A stretch of DNA of 64,000 nucleotides from contig LNKV01000002.1 in NCBI GenBank assembly GCA_001465935.1, forward strand, positions 1,240,001 through 1,304,000, in the 5' to 3' direction. Source of the stretch: Clarireedia homoeocarpa (taxonomy: Eukaryota; Ascomycota; Leotiomycetes; Helotiales; Rutstroemiaceae). The position numbers and the translations under genes were made by a program. The notes beneath the pieces were generated by a model. The model was not told where the DNA came from. It searched no databases and was given only the letters and a program-made list of their open reading frames with translations. Position 1 is the first letter of the stretch, and each line of letters begins with the position of its first letter. Below, piece by piece: positions 22,380-34,591 of this stretch.

Positions 22380-23805
22380 GGTAACACCAGCCTCTGCTCT
22401 AAACTTTGGTCGGCATTTTAGGGTCGACTTAGTTGATGACGTCTTTTTGTTAGTATTTGGGATTTGCAAAGGTTGGCCAGGTGATATAGGACTATCAGCG
22501 TACATAGGAGTTGGGACACAGGAACATTAGAACATTAGGATACCTATGATTTGTATTATTAGCTTGGCTATCTGGATGGAGGCTATGATAGTTCTTGCCT
22601 CGCATTGCAAGTATATGTAGTATTGTAACGCGGTAGATGAACAACACAGAATTATTCAAAGCCGCTGACACTTGATTGATTCATTGATTGATTCATTGAT
22701 AGATTGATATGGTGATATGGTGATATGGGTAATCGACAGAGTGATCATGCAGTGATCCCTGTCAAGGGGACTGAAACCCCCGAAATGTAAGATCTCAGGT
22801 ACGTACGGACGTACAACTCATGCAGCCCCGTGCAAGTATAATTCTTCACAGCTACGGGACGGGACATAAGCACACGACACGGATACCCACGCATATCCAC
22901 GCATTGAGCTGCAGACGCGGATGCATGTGACTGGCATCAATAACATACAACAGGACGATAATAGTATGAACGTTTGCACTTTTCATAGTTTTCCATGTTT
23001 CTTCCTCGACCATTCGTTTCCCTGCATCTCCGTGCCCGTCACAGTCCAGCCCACCGCGCCGCACCCAGCAACCCATCCACTGTAGCCACGTCAGGGACCT
23101 TTCACAAAAGTGCATCAGGGCCTGTTTCGCATCCCTTCTTCTGATTCATCGTGAGCGTTCTGTACAATTGGCATAAATAGCCGAAACGGGTCGTATTCAT
23201 GGGTTTCTGGTGGCTCGCTCGGATGTCTTGCTCTGTGAAACCATTTTCTTTGTGCTTTTTGTGGGGTGATGATGGGGGAATCCATGGAATCTAGGTTGCT
23301 GCTTCATTTGGCTATGCTCGCTATGGTTACCGGCCCTTCTAGCTGTCCAGGCAATGTTTGCTAGGTACGCGCTGTACGGTTGTAGTGAACCTTAAACCCG
23401 ACCTTCTCTGAACATCTTACCAATACTCATCAATCTTTTCTTGCAGTAGAGCAACCCCAGATTCTTCACAACTTTGGGACCCGGCAACTTTTAGACAATG
23501 AGGCAACGCACTCTGGCTCACGCACACTCTCTAATTCTCTTATAACCAGTCCATATCGGACGTCGAATTTGTCGTCCCCTCCTTTCCTGTTTCTTTGCTT
23601 TGCCTACCCACCAACGACGGGAAACAAGAACATTAACGACAAAATGGCTATGGTTCACGTTGCCATTCGCGGTCTTCCATAGATCTCTGGAATACCAAGT
23701 CTACTCGCCGTGCCAACGGGAATCCACTACGTCGAATACCATCTTCCAAGATTCAATTTCACCACATACCCCAATATTTGCCTCCTAATTATAAAACCCT
23801 CAACG
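22380..23805 (+). promoter_or_regulatory. intergenic, leader of the Siw14-like gene
   Basis: No protein-like ORF was found in this 1.4 kb. It holds a simple tract of GATTGATTCATT and GATATGGT units (22672-22729) and a pyrimidine-rich stretch before the downstream start codon that looks like a fungal promoter/leader. Confidence 0.5.
22672..22729 (+). repeat. GATT/CATT and GATATGGT tandem tract
   Basis: Two adjoining simple tracts: GATTGATTCATT-type units followed by three copies of a 9-base ATATGGTG-like unit. Confidence 0.85.
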
Positions 23806-24889
23806 ATGGCGGAAGGAATGAGCACACAAGTTTCGAGACGGTCTACAAGAGTTTTTGTTGGAGAGCAAGAAGCTATGGAGTCGGGAAATGCAGGAGCTGC
23901 CATGGTTACATACGATTCAAGAAACGGTTCAATTCTTGATGAGAAGGATAGGGAGAAAGACAAGCAGCAACGGGATGTTCGGTGCTCATCCCATGATAGC
24001 GTCCTAGAGACTTCACCCATACCCTCTATCGATGCAGGGAGAGACCTCGACGGTATGCTTCCCTCCTCATCAGAAGCAATTGAAACTCAGGGTGAGTGGG
24101 CTGGAGCAATTTCATCATTAAACACGGACCCTTAAGTGAAATTTAAACTAACACGAATAGTCGCAAAATCACTGAAAGCTGCCAAAACTTTGGCAAAAGC
24201 GAAGCAAGAAGGCCGCCCGCTCAATTTTGGTGTTATAATACCAAATATGATTTATCGTAGTAGTTTCCCCCAGACGGAAGACTTTGAGTATCTCGGAAGT
24301 CTAGGCTTGAAGTCTATTGTGTAAGTGGTTACGTGCTCAGGCTTGCTGCATAGTACTGAGTCTCTCTACAGCACTCTTGTGAAGAAGGATTATCCACCGG
24401 GATTTCATGCGTTCATCAAGCAGCATGGAATTCGCCACTATGTGATTGACATGCAAGGAACTAAGAAGGTGAATATTCCTGATAGTGTTATGAACTCTAT
24501 CATGAAGATTTGCCTCGACAGGGAGAATCAACCCCTATTGATTCATTGTAACCATGGCAAGGTATGCGCATTCACAACAGTCGTATCCCAAACTCGCGCT
24601 GACAGTACCATAGCATCGTACCGGTTGTGCTGCTGCAGTCATTCGCCATGTTTGCGGCTGGAATGTACAGTCCATTGTTGATGAATACACCCACTTCGCC
24701 GAGCCAAAGGTTCGCGACTGTGACGTTAAATATATCACCGAGTATAAGGTCTCCAGTCTCAGTGGTCTCTTCAACACTACTTTAGACAGCCAGCCTCAAC
24801 GCTCAAAATCCAAAATGGGCCGTATTTTGGGTATTACTGTCCTGCTCATTGGAATTTGGATTACTCTAATGAAATTTTGGAATTATTAG
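23806..24889 (+). CDS. Siw14-like atypical dual-specificity phosphatase with tail anchor
   Basis: Four exons: 23806-24091, 24161-24320, 24372-24561 and 24614-24889, giving 303 aa. The phosphatase domain (about 110-260) carries PLNFGVIIPNMIYRSSFP and the CX5R signature across the third intron, HCNHGK|HRTGC, with nucleophile Cys208 and Arg214. This is the plant-and-fungal PFA-DSP/Siw14-Oca family; yeast Siw14 removes the beta-phosphate from 5-position inositol pyrophosphates. Residues 1-105 are polar and probably disordered. The last 22 residues (GRILGITVLLIGIWITLMKFW) form a hydrophobic helix preceded by basic residues, so the protein looks tail-anchored, which I do not expect for yeast Siw14. 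Substrate specificity (Siw14 versus Oca paralogues) is not settled by sequence alone. An ATA/GTG-led frame upstream is not used as the start. Confidence 0.88.
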
Positions 24890-25345
24890 CTAGAGATGGA
24901 GATTAGTGGGAGTTGTGTGGTGTTTGGGTATTTCGGGCTCCGGTGGGATAATTGCTATTCATTTAGCATGTGTTTGTATAGGTTCTATGGTCCTTAGAAA
25001 GTCGTCGGCCACGCAGTGCGCGAGTAGGCCGATGCAAGTACGGAGTTCAACGGCTATGCATATTGCATTGGGTTTCAAAACCATGTATGGGGCTACACAC
25101 ATGTCTGCTTTAGACGCTCTTATAATAATATGTAAAAGCCTATAATCAGCGATATTCTTACTTCTGCAGGTAAAACATCTTGTGAGTAAGTTTTGAGAGT
25201 GCTGACATCTGTCGAGGCGATACAGTTCAAAACCGATCAACTCGTTATGTGTCAATGACTCAAGAGGACCGCCTCTGTAACTGCTATTCGCGATATATTT
25301 TACATAAAGGTCTTCCATAAAATACAAAGTTTATACAGGTTTTGT
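24890..25345. other. convergent 3' region
   Basis: This is the gap between the convergent Siw14-like and AIM19 genes. The short ORFs here do not resemble proteins, and no RNA gene was recognised. Confidence 0.5.
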
Positions 25346-25856
25346 TCACAGAGAACGGGCTTCATCCTTCCTCTTTCCAAAAGCATAAGTAAGTCCACCA
25401 CCAACCAGATTCACGCCTGCGACACCCATAGCAGTACCTCTAATGATACCCCTCGCCCCGAATCTATTACCGAATCTCGCGGCTATGTTCTTGCCGGAAG
25501 CTTTCCTTCTGTTAGCGAGCAGCAGATATAAGCCCGACCAAGCCGCTGTGAGACCTGCAGAATCGACAACGTAGGACGAGAGATTCAGATATGTGCTGAA
25601 GAGGAGGACTGGGGCAAATGTGAGGGGTAGTGGTTGGAATGGGCGTGCGTGAAGAGCTGTTATCATGGTTGCGAGGACCATTGGAGGTAGGGGAGATTCT
25701 ATGGAGGGAGTATAGTGGTCAGCACCGAGGAAACAATGGGTTTGTTTGAGCGTATTGAGGATGCGAACATCTGGAAATTTACTTACTGCCCCAGTCCATG
25801 GCGTAGGAAATTGTAGTCTTTTTGGCATCTTCGACCACTTTATCTTGAGATGACAT
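25346..25856 (-). CDS. AIM19: Aim19-family mitochondrial membrane protein
   Basis: Two exons on the minus strand, 25787-25856 and 25346-25698, giving 140 aa. The first exon encodes MSSQDKVVEDAKKTTISYAMDWG and splices to the conserved SPLPPMVLATMITALHARPF. Hydrophobic segments include LPLTFAPVLLFSTYLNLSSYV, AGLTAAWSGLYLLLA, and a glycine-rich GIIRGTAMGVAGVNLVGGGLTYAFG near the C-terminus. The pattern fits the fungal Aim19 family (altered inheritance of mitochondria 19), small mitochondrial membrane proteins without a known biochemical role. It is divergent from the J-protein gene over 353 bp. The 88-nt intron joins the frames cleanly. Confidence 0.8.
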
Positions 25857-26209
25857 GACTTTGGTACACGGATGAGGATTAGGAATTCTGCTCTGTGCAG
25901 ATTTTTCCTTCGATGTTTGACGGCTATGTATCTAATGAAGTTATGACGAGTGATACAAGAAATCTAGCTGTCACGTGAGTCGCGTTTCCCCGATAACCTT
26001 GGTTTATGGGTTCTGGCTTTAGCGCACGATAGTGGAAAGAGGCAGAATAAACAATCTTTTCACATCGTGGCCGGAACAAAGACGAATACGATTGTCCGAT
26101 TTGATTCGGCAGCATTGACACTATAAACATCGTTACTGGATGCGCAGTGCACGATTTTCCCGATAATAATTCCTTCATTTCGGACTGAACTTCGAAGATT
26201 AGTTGCGCA
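25857..26209. promoter_or_regulatory. bidirectional promoter, AIM19 / J-protein
   Basis: A 353-bp gap between divergent start codons. No ORF or defined operator was recognised. Confidence 0.5.
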
Positions 26210-27336
26210 ATGCCCGGAGCTACCACTTCTGGAGCCGATACCAAACCAAATGGTTCAGCCAAATCGAGAGATCACAACCAAGGGAACCAAGATCGAAAAT
26301 ACACAACTGAGCAAGAAGTTGCTGTGATTAGAGTAAGAAAATGCTCACCGACTGCATTCTATGACATCTTGGGGTTGGAGTCAGTGAAGACGACAGTGAC
26401 AGATTCCGAGATCAAGAAAGCCTACAGAAAATTATCGCTGTTGACACATCCCGACAAAAATGGACACAAACATGCGGACGAAGCGTTTAAGATGGTCAGC
26501 CGGGCTTTCGGTGTGCTAAGTGATAAAGACAAAAAGGCGAAATATGATCGATTTGGAGGGGATCCAGACAGTCGTTTCGGTGGTGGCCAGCCGCAGTCAA
26601 GTCCATTCTCTGGCTTCTCCTCGCGAGCAGCGGGAGGTGGAGGTGGAGGTGGTGGCAGGTCGATGTGGGAGGAAGAAATCAGTCCTGAGGAAATGTTCCA
26701 GAGATTCTTTGGAGGTGGCTTTGGTAAGACATATATCGATGTTGCTAGGATGAACAAGACTAACGAGGCTTTCTAGGAGGTGGAATGTTTGGCGATCAGC
26801 CGGGATTCGTCTTCAATCTTGGTGGTGGACCTGGTATAAGAGTGCATCAATTTCAAGGTGGAAGACCGCGACGGCGACCAAGAGATGCGAATGAGGCCAG
26901 ACAGGGACCTCCGGCTTCTTTGCTGCAAACAATACTGAGCTTTTTACCTCTGATACTACTATTCGGTCTACCATTACTAGGCTCATTGTTCTCTGGCGAC
27001 GGAGCCTCGAAAGGTCCATTTGTTCGATTTGACGGTCCAAGCCCACCGCACACTGAACACCGTCTCAGTTCTCGAATGAAGGTGGATTACTATGTTAATC
27101 CATCTGATATCTCAGGGATGAGTTCATACAAATTATCGCAACTAGACAAGCAGGTCGAGATCAAATACGTCAACCAATTGAGAGCTGGCTGCGAATTGGA
27201 AACTCAACGAAGAAATCGACTGCTTCAAGAAGCGCAAGGCTGGTTTTCGGACGACATGGAGAAGATTCAACAGGCTAAGGACATGCCAATGCATGACTGC
27301 AGGAAACTGGATGGCCTGGGAATGAGACCATTTTAG
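26210..27336 (+). CDS. ER membrane J-domain protein, Hlj1/DNAJB12-like
   Basis: Two exons, 26210-26723 and 26777-27336, giving 357 aa. The J domain (about 48-115) reads FYDILGLESVKTTVTDSEIKKAYRK and contains the catalytic HPD at 80-82, which stimulates Hsp70 ATPase. A glycine/phenylalanine-rich linker follows (SRFGGG, then a polyglycine run). One transmembrane helix comes next (about 219-241, LLQTILSFLPLILLFGLPLLG), then a C-terminal domain resembling DUF1977 of DNAJB12/B14. With no N-terminal signal and a central helix, the J domain should face the cytosol. The family helps Hsp70 in ER-associated degradation and membrane protein quality control. The neighbouring UFD2 gene acts in the same degradation route, although adjacency may be chance. 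Confidence 0.9.
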
Positions 27337-27962
27337 GTCTATTTCAATGTTTTATGTATGGTTATGTGACTCTACTTCTGCAGCATGGCGTTCGGAGCGG
27401 TAGCATTCTGGGGTAAAGACTGAACGAATTCATAAGGAGGGGTCTTTTTGAACGCAGCGATAATAGAATGATGGATAGACAATTCCATGGGCTATGTCTT
27501 TTCCAAAACAAATTTGGTCAAAATTGTTATCTTGTGATTTGTTGCCATAAGAGGAAGGATTGTGACTCGTGCATTTATCTGGGGAATTCTCTAGCGGGGG
27601 CAGCCGTCATAGGTACAACGTTGGGTAGATATTCATTCACTCTTTGATAGAATCACGTCAAACACTGGTGTGGACAACTTACAACAAAGCATCAACGTTT
27701 GATTTCACTCTTTGAGCCGAGTTATTTTGACCGTGATTAATAGAACTGGCCATTTCGAGATAGCATTTTACTGGGGCGCACGAGTAGTGTTCGAACCTTC
27801 CAGAGAATAAAGCATCCTTGCAACCGATTATCAAGCCATCAAGCCTAATCGCACGCTAGCCGATAGAGCCCGCCGGCCTACGAGGCTACCATTTCTAGTA
27901 ATTCTACTCTTCAAGGGACCAAATTCCTTTCCGTTCATCATACAAAATACAAATCACAAATC
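27337..27962. other. intergenic between J-protein and UFD2
   Basis: This stretch holds the 3' UTR of the J-protein gene and the UFD2 promoter. I see no coding potential or repeat. Confidence 0.5.
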
Positions 27963-30900
27963 ATGGAGGAACAGCCGCCACCACCTAGTGCGCCAGATGC
28001 GCCTGACAAGGAGAAGATGGAGCAGGTAATACAATGCGATCTCATTGCGATACCTTGCATTTGTAAAGTTGAGGTGGCTAACTCCAACGGCTTCATTGTT
28101 GCAGATTCGACGACGCCGCATGGAAAAGTTGGCTGGTCCAGCATCTTCAAGTTCCCCGAAATCACCAGCACCAAGTTCAGAAGTAACTTCGTCAAGTTCG
28201 TCTTCGAAACCACCGGCGACAATGGATAATTCATCGTCTACTTCATCTGCAGCGAAACCCAAGATCAATATCAAACCAGCCAGTGCCACTCCTCCGTCAT
28301 CCGAAAATCCGTTCTTGAAGCTGGGCGTGCAAGCATCAAGCACGGTAACTCCGTCCGCTGTAAGAACTGATCCTACTGGTGTTTTAGGAAAACGAACGAG
28401 AGCTGAATCAGATCTGCAGACACCATCATCCACACCTGCGCGCAAACCAACACCTGCGGCAGAAGAACCGTTAGAAGTTTACGAGAGTCGGATACTGTCA
28501 CATATCTTTCGCATTACTCTCGACCCAGAGCAGAAGACAGATGCCTCAAATCACAAGCTCATCTATCTACCGGAGTTGCGGAAAGAGTTAGAGGAAGAGG
28601 GAGGCGAGGTCAGATTAACTGCGGGTAACCTCGATGCGGCTATTCTCGAAGCTGGCGCAACTATCCCAAAGAACAACCCAGTTTTTGACTACTTATTACC
28701 ATGCTGGAAGAGAGCAATAAAAGCTTTGAAGGGGAGGAGGGGTTATGCCGGACAGAAAGATGCAGTTCTCAAAGAAGCCAAACGATTATGCATGAGCTAC
28801 TGTATCTTTGCAGCGGAAATGCCGGACATATTCCGGTTTGTTTTCAGACTTTGACATTTATGATCAGTTCTAACACTTCTCAGACGCGAGCACAACCCGA
28901 CCACTGATTTACTTACTCCATACTTCCTCTTTGAACCTGGCGAGGACAAGGGGGTATGTCCTGATTTCTTGGAAGAAGCAGTATCTCGCTTTGCTGAAGA
29001 TGATATGGCCAAGTCGATGATCACCAAAGCGTTTGCTGGCTTGAGCTCTCAGCTCTCTAACATGACTATGAATGATGTCTACAAGCCTTATGTGCACGTA
29101 AGAGGATACATTTCCGAGTGATGAAAGTGGAGTTAACCAATCCAATAGGCATTCAAACTTCTCACACAATTTGCTCCGATTGTCACAGCTATTGCCGAAG
29201 ATCCATTGTTCCAGATGGCTGTATCTGCGAACAATATTGAGAAATACACACTTCTTGGTCCATTTTTCAGGATATCACCCTTGCAGCCGGAAGTTACCAA
29301 GGAGTACTTCAACGCGCCCAAAACTATGGATCAAAGGCATATCACTACTTCACAAGATGCTTTGCGCCTTACCCTCCAAGCGCATCAAAAAGATTTACTC
29401 GACATCATCAATCATTTCGTGCGTGCAAGCCCAGTCGCAAAAAACAAAACTTTGGATTGGTTCGCCTACATTGTGAATCAGAATCACAAGCGACGTGCAA
29501 TTCAAGTCGATCCAAAAGAAGTGTCTACAGATGGATTCATGCTAAACGTTACGGTGGTATTAGACGGTTTGTGTGAGCCATTCATGGATACTACATTCTC
29601 CAAAATCTCCAAGATTGACATTGACTACTTGCGACGTGAACCTCGAGTAGACATCAAAGAAGAGACGAAGCTCAATGCTGATCAAAAGGCTTCCGATGCT
29701 TACTATGCAGTCAAGGTTGGCGGCACCTCAAATTTTATTTCCGAGGTCTTCTTCTTGGCTCTGGCTGCTCATCACTACGGTACTGAAGCTCTGAATGCCA
29801 ATCTCAAAAATATAGAAAAGGACATCACACACATGCAGAAATCAATGGCGGCTTTTGAGGCAGAGCTTGCTAAATTCGCCAATGTAAGCATTCTCATTGA
29901 GCTTTCGCTTCAAATACTAACATTGTGAAGGATCCCCGAGCCCATGCGTTGATGGAGTTAAGAATCAAACGATTTAACGAGGTATTGGAGCGGGCAATGT
30001 CGTTAAAAATGGCTATCGAAGGAGTTCTTTCCGACAAGCAGATGCAAGCGAAATCTCTCTTGTTCATGAGATATGTCACTGTATGGCTTTTGAGAATTGC
30101 GACTCAGACAGATTATACTCCTGATAAAACTATAAAGTCAGTCTCGAATATATTAATTTGTTCGATCAAGGTCCGCTAACTACTGGCAGACTCCCATTAC
30201 CGTCCACACCCCCGGAGGCTTTCGATTATTTACCTGAATACATTTTGGAGGATGTCATTGGGAATTTCACCTTCGTTATGAGGTACGAATTCATCAATGT
30301 TTTCATACTTTCCATGAAAAAGGAAAAAGCTAATTGTATCGTAGATTCATCCCAGATGTGATGTTTTCCGCTGTCGGTGAAGAGATTGTGGCACTTGCTA
30401 TTACATTCTTGACGAATTCGGAGTATATCAAGAACCCATACCTGAAGGCAAAATTGGTGACATTGTTATTCGCTGGGACCTGGCCGGTACATCACCGGAT
30501 AAAGGGTGTTCTTAGAGACGTCCTAGTTGGTTCTAAATTTGCTAATGATCATCTGCTTCATGCATTACTGAAGTTTTACATCGGTTAGTCTTATTCTGTC
30601 GAAGTTATATTGTCCTTGTGCTAATCTTTCGAAGAATGCGAGCAAACTGGAGCACATACTCAGTTCTACGACAAGTTCAATATTCGGTACGAAATCTTCC
30701 AAGTCATCAAATGTGTTTGGTCGAACCCCATCTACAGGGAGCGCTTGATGCAAGAGAGCAAGTATGTATAGCAACCACCAGTTAATTCTCCGGTTACTGA
30801 CAAGGTATTAGGACTAACACTGAATTCTTCTTGCGATTCGTCAACCTTTTGCTGAATGATGCTACCTACGTTTTAGATGAGGCTCTTACGAAATTTCCTA

Positions 30901-31727
30901 AGATTCACGATTTACAAACTGAATTGAGAAGACCACCCGAAGAGGGTGAACCACTTACGGCTGAACAGCGAGAAGCGAAAGAAGAAGAGTTACGTGCAGC
31001 AGAATATTCAGCGCAATCATATATGCAATTAACGAACGAGACCCTAGCAATGATGAAGCTTTTCTCGGCCACATTAAGCGCTTCATTTACCATGCCTGAA
31101 ATTGTGGATCGAGTAGCAGCAATGCTTAACTATACTCTTGACATTATTTCAGGAAAGAAATCTCGCAATCTCAAGGTCGAGAACCTGGAGAAATATCAAT
31201 TCAGGCCGAGGGCGTTCCTGAGCGACTTTGTGGAGATTTACCTCAACCTTGGTGTATCGGAGCGTTTTGTGGAGGCCGTCGCTCGAGATGGGCGGTCTTA
31301 CAAGCCTGAAAACTTCGACAACGCTTCTCGAGTTCTCACGCGATTTGGCCTCAAATCTGCAGAAAATCTCCAGGCTTGGGAAGTGCTTAAAGACCGGTTC
31401 AAGACTGCGAAGGAAATCGAAGACCAAGCTGACGAAGACATGGGCGAGATTCCAGATGATTATATCGATCCAATTCTGGCTACTCTTATGCTCGACCCTG
31501 TCATGCTGCCCGTTAGCAAGCAAATCGTAGATAGGAGTACTATCCGAAGTCACTTACTTAGCGACCCTCATGATCCATTCAATCGTACTCCTCTCAAGAT
31601 CGAAGATGTTATTCCTATGCCTGATCTTCAAACCCAGATCCTGGCCTGGAAGGATGATATCAGGGCGAAAGCTAAGCAGGCTCGGGCGAATGCTCAGGTT
31701 GAAGCGATGGATACTACGGCTGGCTAG
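27963..31727 (+). CDS. UFD2: ubiquitin chain-elongation factor E4, U-box ligase
   Basis: Nine exons: 27963-28025, 28105-28835, 28884-29097, 29149-29883, 29931-30136, 30190-30282, 30345-30583, 30635-30761 and 30812-31727, giving 1107 aa. The N-terminus is S/P-rich and disordered (about 30-130). The long helical Ufd2 core contains ESRILSHIFRITLDPEQK, YLLPCWKRAIKALKGRRG, FLNVTVV-like strands and NPYLKAKLVTLLF. The C-terminal U-box (about 1015-1085) has DDYIDPILATLMLDPVMLPVS and the downstream DPFNRTPL, which recruit the E2. Ufd2 extends short ubiquitin chains on substrates delivered with Cdc48 and is central to the ubiquitin-fusion-degradation pathway and ERAD. All introns are 46-79 nt. The first exon is only 63 nt and is inferred from the frame and a good acceptor. 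Confidence 0.96.
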
Positions 31728-32316
31728 GGGCTAGGGAGGATTTTTAAGAAAAATAAACCAAGAAACAATAGCGGGGGGCGTCCGGAAATTATGTGGTCTC
31801 CTAAAGGAGGGGAACGCTGAACGAATGGCTGCATGTGTAAATTGATTCAGTACTAGTGTGTTTCTGTTTGTTCGGTCCCTCGGTTTGTTTATCCACTTAT
31901 AGAAATCATGTATTAGGGATGTCGGGGCGGGGCGAGCTTTTGCATAGATGCGTGATGGGTAAAGCTATTACGCTAGGAATACAGGAATACATGGTATTTC
32001 AGCATCGGACTTTGAATATTTATTGAATGTCTTGGGGCATCATGTGTGTTTCCTTGTGTGCCAAAAATCACGGCCCCTTTCCGGTATCTCGCGTATTTTT
32101 ACTGAACCAATTAGCGTTCTACATTCATAACTTCATTTTCAAATAGTCTACCTCGTCGAGGGTTTTTATCGGTCTCTATTTGTATGATTACGACGGTATC
32201 ATAGATTCATACGTACATCAGAGGGACAACAATCTGTTCATCGTGGTAAAGTAGTTAACTGCCAAGTAGTGGGTACCGGAATGTCAAGCTGAGGCAGCGC
32301 AGAAAAGATGAAAATT
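31728..32316. other. intergenic
   Basis: No gene was recognised. It probably holds the UFD2 3' UTR, and the short frames lack protein-like composition. Confidence 0.5.
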
Positions 32317-32661
32317 TTAGTAAATCAACGATATAATATTAAGTTTTGCGAAGAGCTGATATCTAAATGAGTGTAGAAGAATGCGACAGGCTGCAGCGAT
32401 ATCTAAATGGTTGTCATCAGGCAAATCTGAGAGTAGGACAAGGTACTTATTGACCGTAGCAGCTGTGGAATGGGTGCCGGTAATTTCATATGCTCCTCGG
32501 CCGAAGATGGGATCGGGTTTCCTCGCCTTGGAAGAGGCGTTGGTTTCACCAGGGCTTCCTTGAATTGCTTGTTTCTGCCGGCTTGGAGCCGTCTGGCTGT
32601 ATCCTTGGTTTGAAGGGGGCATTGCAGTGATGTTAGTCATTACAGCTGTGGGTTGACTCAT
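32317..32661 (-). CDS. unrecognised small protein
   Basis: An open frame of 114 aa starting at a true ATG. The first 75 residues are polar with S, T, P and Q (MSQPTAVMTNITAMPPSNQGY), then a more ordered stretch with RKPDPIFGRGAYEITGTHSTA. No signal peptide, transmembrane helix or known domain is visible. Codon choice and the non-repetitive sequence look coding-like, but there is no intron or homology cue to confirm it. It lies in the sparse zone between UFD2 and the MHYT gene, next to another orphan frame on the same strand. Confidence 0.4.
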   Translation of the reverse strand: MSQPTAVMTNITAMPPSNQGYSQTAPSRQKQAIQGSPGETNASSKARKPDPIFGRGAYEITGTHSTAATVNKYLVLLSDLPDDNHLDIAAACRILLHSFRYQLFAKLNIISLIY

Positions 32662-33253
32662 GTTGGTAAATGAGGATTTCTCTGGGTTTTGATTGTTGTT
32701 CGACGGGAATATCTGGACCGGCAGAGGAATGATTTGCGGAAGACAAATTACTTGTTGGAGGTAGAATAGTGATTTTTGGAATAGACTAGTATCGAGGCCT
32801 GGAAGCGCAAGGAGTCAAGAACTTTTGTCCTCCTGGGAAATAAAGTTGCTGGGGTGTTCTTGTAGTTTAATGAGAGAATATGAGAGCTTGCTGCCTGTAG
32901 ATCTACAGACTTCCGTGTATCAATTTCCACAAGCGTGCCATGGAGGCGAAGATGCCGCTCATGATTTGCAGTGCATCCGGGTGTTCGCAAGAGATAACAG
33001 GCAACCAATGATTCATACTGACTATGAATGGATATTTTTGAGACGTGCCTCAATTAATTGAACTTGTTTACGCACAACACTAATGTTGAATTATTTAGTC
33101 AATTTACGTTCAATTCCAGGGATCTTCTAATTTCGAGGGAAAATTCAGGCTAATATTTTACCTTCAGAGCTTCCACACATAGAAGCTTAGCTGCACACAG
33201 TTTACCTACTAGGACACTCTGGAAATCAGGTTCGCAGCGCAATTAGACACCAT
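32662..33253. other. intergenic
   Basis: An AT-rich gap between two orphan minus-strand frames; nothing was recognised. Confidence 0.45.
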
Positions 33254-33967
33254 TCATAACTCCCCGATGTCTAGACGCAAATTAAATACTTTAGGCCTTA
33301 GCGTTCTGTCAAATTTGAGTTCCGGCCTAGCACGAAGAGCGTCTATTTCGACAGTCAAGGCTTTTATATCCTTGTCAATATCTAGTTCAACTTTCGACTT
33401 ATGAGTCTCTCCTGACTTTTTTCTTGCAAGAGCATTATTCTTTCTTTGGGCGAGTGTATCTTTCTTTGCGCGTAGATCCTCATAATCCAATTGATTTCTT
33501 CTCTGTTTTGTCTTATCTACAGGCTTTCCAGCCTGTTCTGGAGGGGCAGATGTATATTGAGGCTTGGAGAACACCGGATTGGGGGCGGAATGCTGGGGAT
33601 GCCATTCACTACAGGGACAGGGAAACATGGAGGGCGGTGGTGGACCGGCATAATAAGATGCACCTGCCACCCCGTTACTGAAGCGGTGATATTGGCTGGG
33701 ATTTGGAACAAAGCCGTGGAGAGGGCCCCATTGTTGGTAAGGCTGTTCATAGCCATATGCATATTGTGGAGTGGGATATGCATGTTGTGAAAAGGATCCT
33801 TGTTGTGGATGGGAATCTCTTGTTGGTTCAAAACTTACGGAAGTAACTCTCTCTGGTCCGGGTTCACACTCGATTTCTTCAGGTCCAGAAGTATATTGTG
33901 GCTCTTGTCGTCTAGCTAGCACGAGCGCCCCCGAAGAAGTTCCCGCGAGCCCCTCTTTGGTGTCCAT
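33254..33967 (-). CDS. unrecognised protein with basic coiled-coil C-terminus
   Basis: A single frame of 237 aa from the ATG at 33967; the frame stays open upstream to 34141, but that part is hydrophobic and AT-rich and probably untranslated. Residues 1-140 are low in order and rich in P, Q, S, Y and G (QYAYGYEQPYQQWGP, YYAGPPPPSMFPCPC). Residues 150-237 are highly charged and helical (KTKQRRNQLDYEDLRAKKDTL, KVELDIDKDIKALTVEIDAL) with heptad-like spacing, suggesting a coiled coil. I do not recognise the family. It could be a lineage-specific nuclear or RNA-associated protein, but no function can be assigned. Confidence 0.55.
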   Translation of the reverse strand: MDTKEGLAGTSSGALVLARRQEPQYTSGPEEIECEPGPERVTSVSFEPTRDSHPQQGSFSQHAYPTPQYAYGYEQPYQQWGPLHGFVPNPSQYHRFSNGVAGASYYAGPPPPSMFPCPCSEWHPQHSAPNPVFSKPQYTSAPPEQAGKPVDKTKQRRNQLDYEDLRAKKDTLAQRKNNALARKKSGETHKSKVELDIDKDIKALTVEIDALRARPELKFDRTLRPKVFNLRLDIGEL

Positions 33968-34591
33968 CCTCTCTAATTCAGATGAGGTTTCCGTTAAAAT
34001 AAAATAAAAGAAGCTTGTAGAACACAACTTTGCAATACGAAACAGATATTGTGCCGTTAGGGACAATATTTTAAAAATCTCGAGGATCTTTAACTGTTCA
34101 AGGAGAGTATTGTTTGTAAGGATGACAGAACGGGCTGTCAAGAATGTTCCAAATGAGCTCTGGAAGGAATATGGAAGTGGGTAATTAATCTACCTCGGAG
34201 TTTCATTGTTCATGACATGTTAGGTCAATATCATTTATTCACAGAGAAGCTCGTATGATTGTTCCAAATATGCTACAATTGTTTCATCATGACAGCATTT
34301 TTATCTTCCTGTTATGGCCGCTGTATGTTATTCCTGAGTTGAACGATTCTAAAGAGCCAATATTGAATCTACCTGCGTAGCGAGTTCAACGCAGGACCAG
34401 GAAACTACAATTTGCATTTGAAATTAGAATATTGCTTCCATCCGTGAGAATTTAAGCTATCACTGCCCTAGTGAAGAAACTTAGTTAAGATTGCATTCCA
34501 TTTCTGTATCCACGAAAGCACTAGAAGGCCTGTAACAAAGGAGCATCGAAGCCATCTGCACATATCTTTTCGAGTCACATTAGATACTAGT
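33968..34591. other. intergenic
   Basis: An AT-rich stretch with no supported gene. The frame feeding the candidate at 34592 is open upstream from about 34475, so an earlier exon is possible. Confidence 0.4.

Noticed and set aside
27954..28445. A 163-aa frame antisense to UFD2
   Set aside because: It is a shadow of the serine-rich UFD2 N-terminus on the opposite strand.
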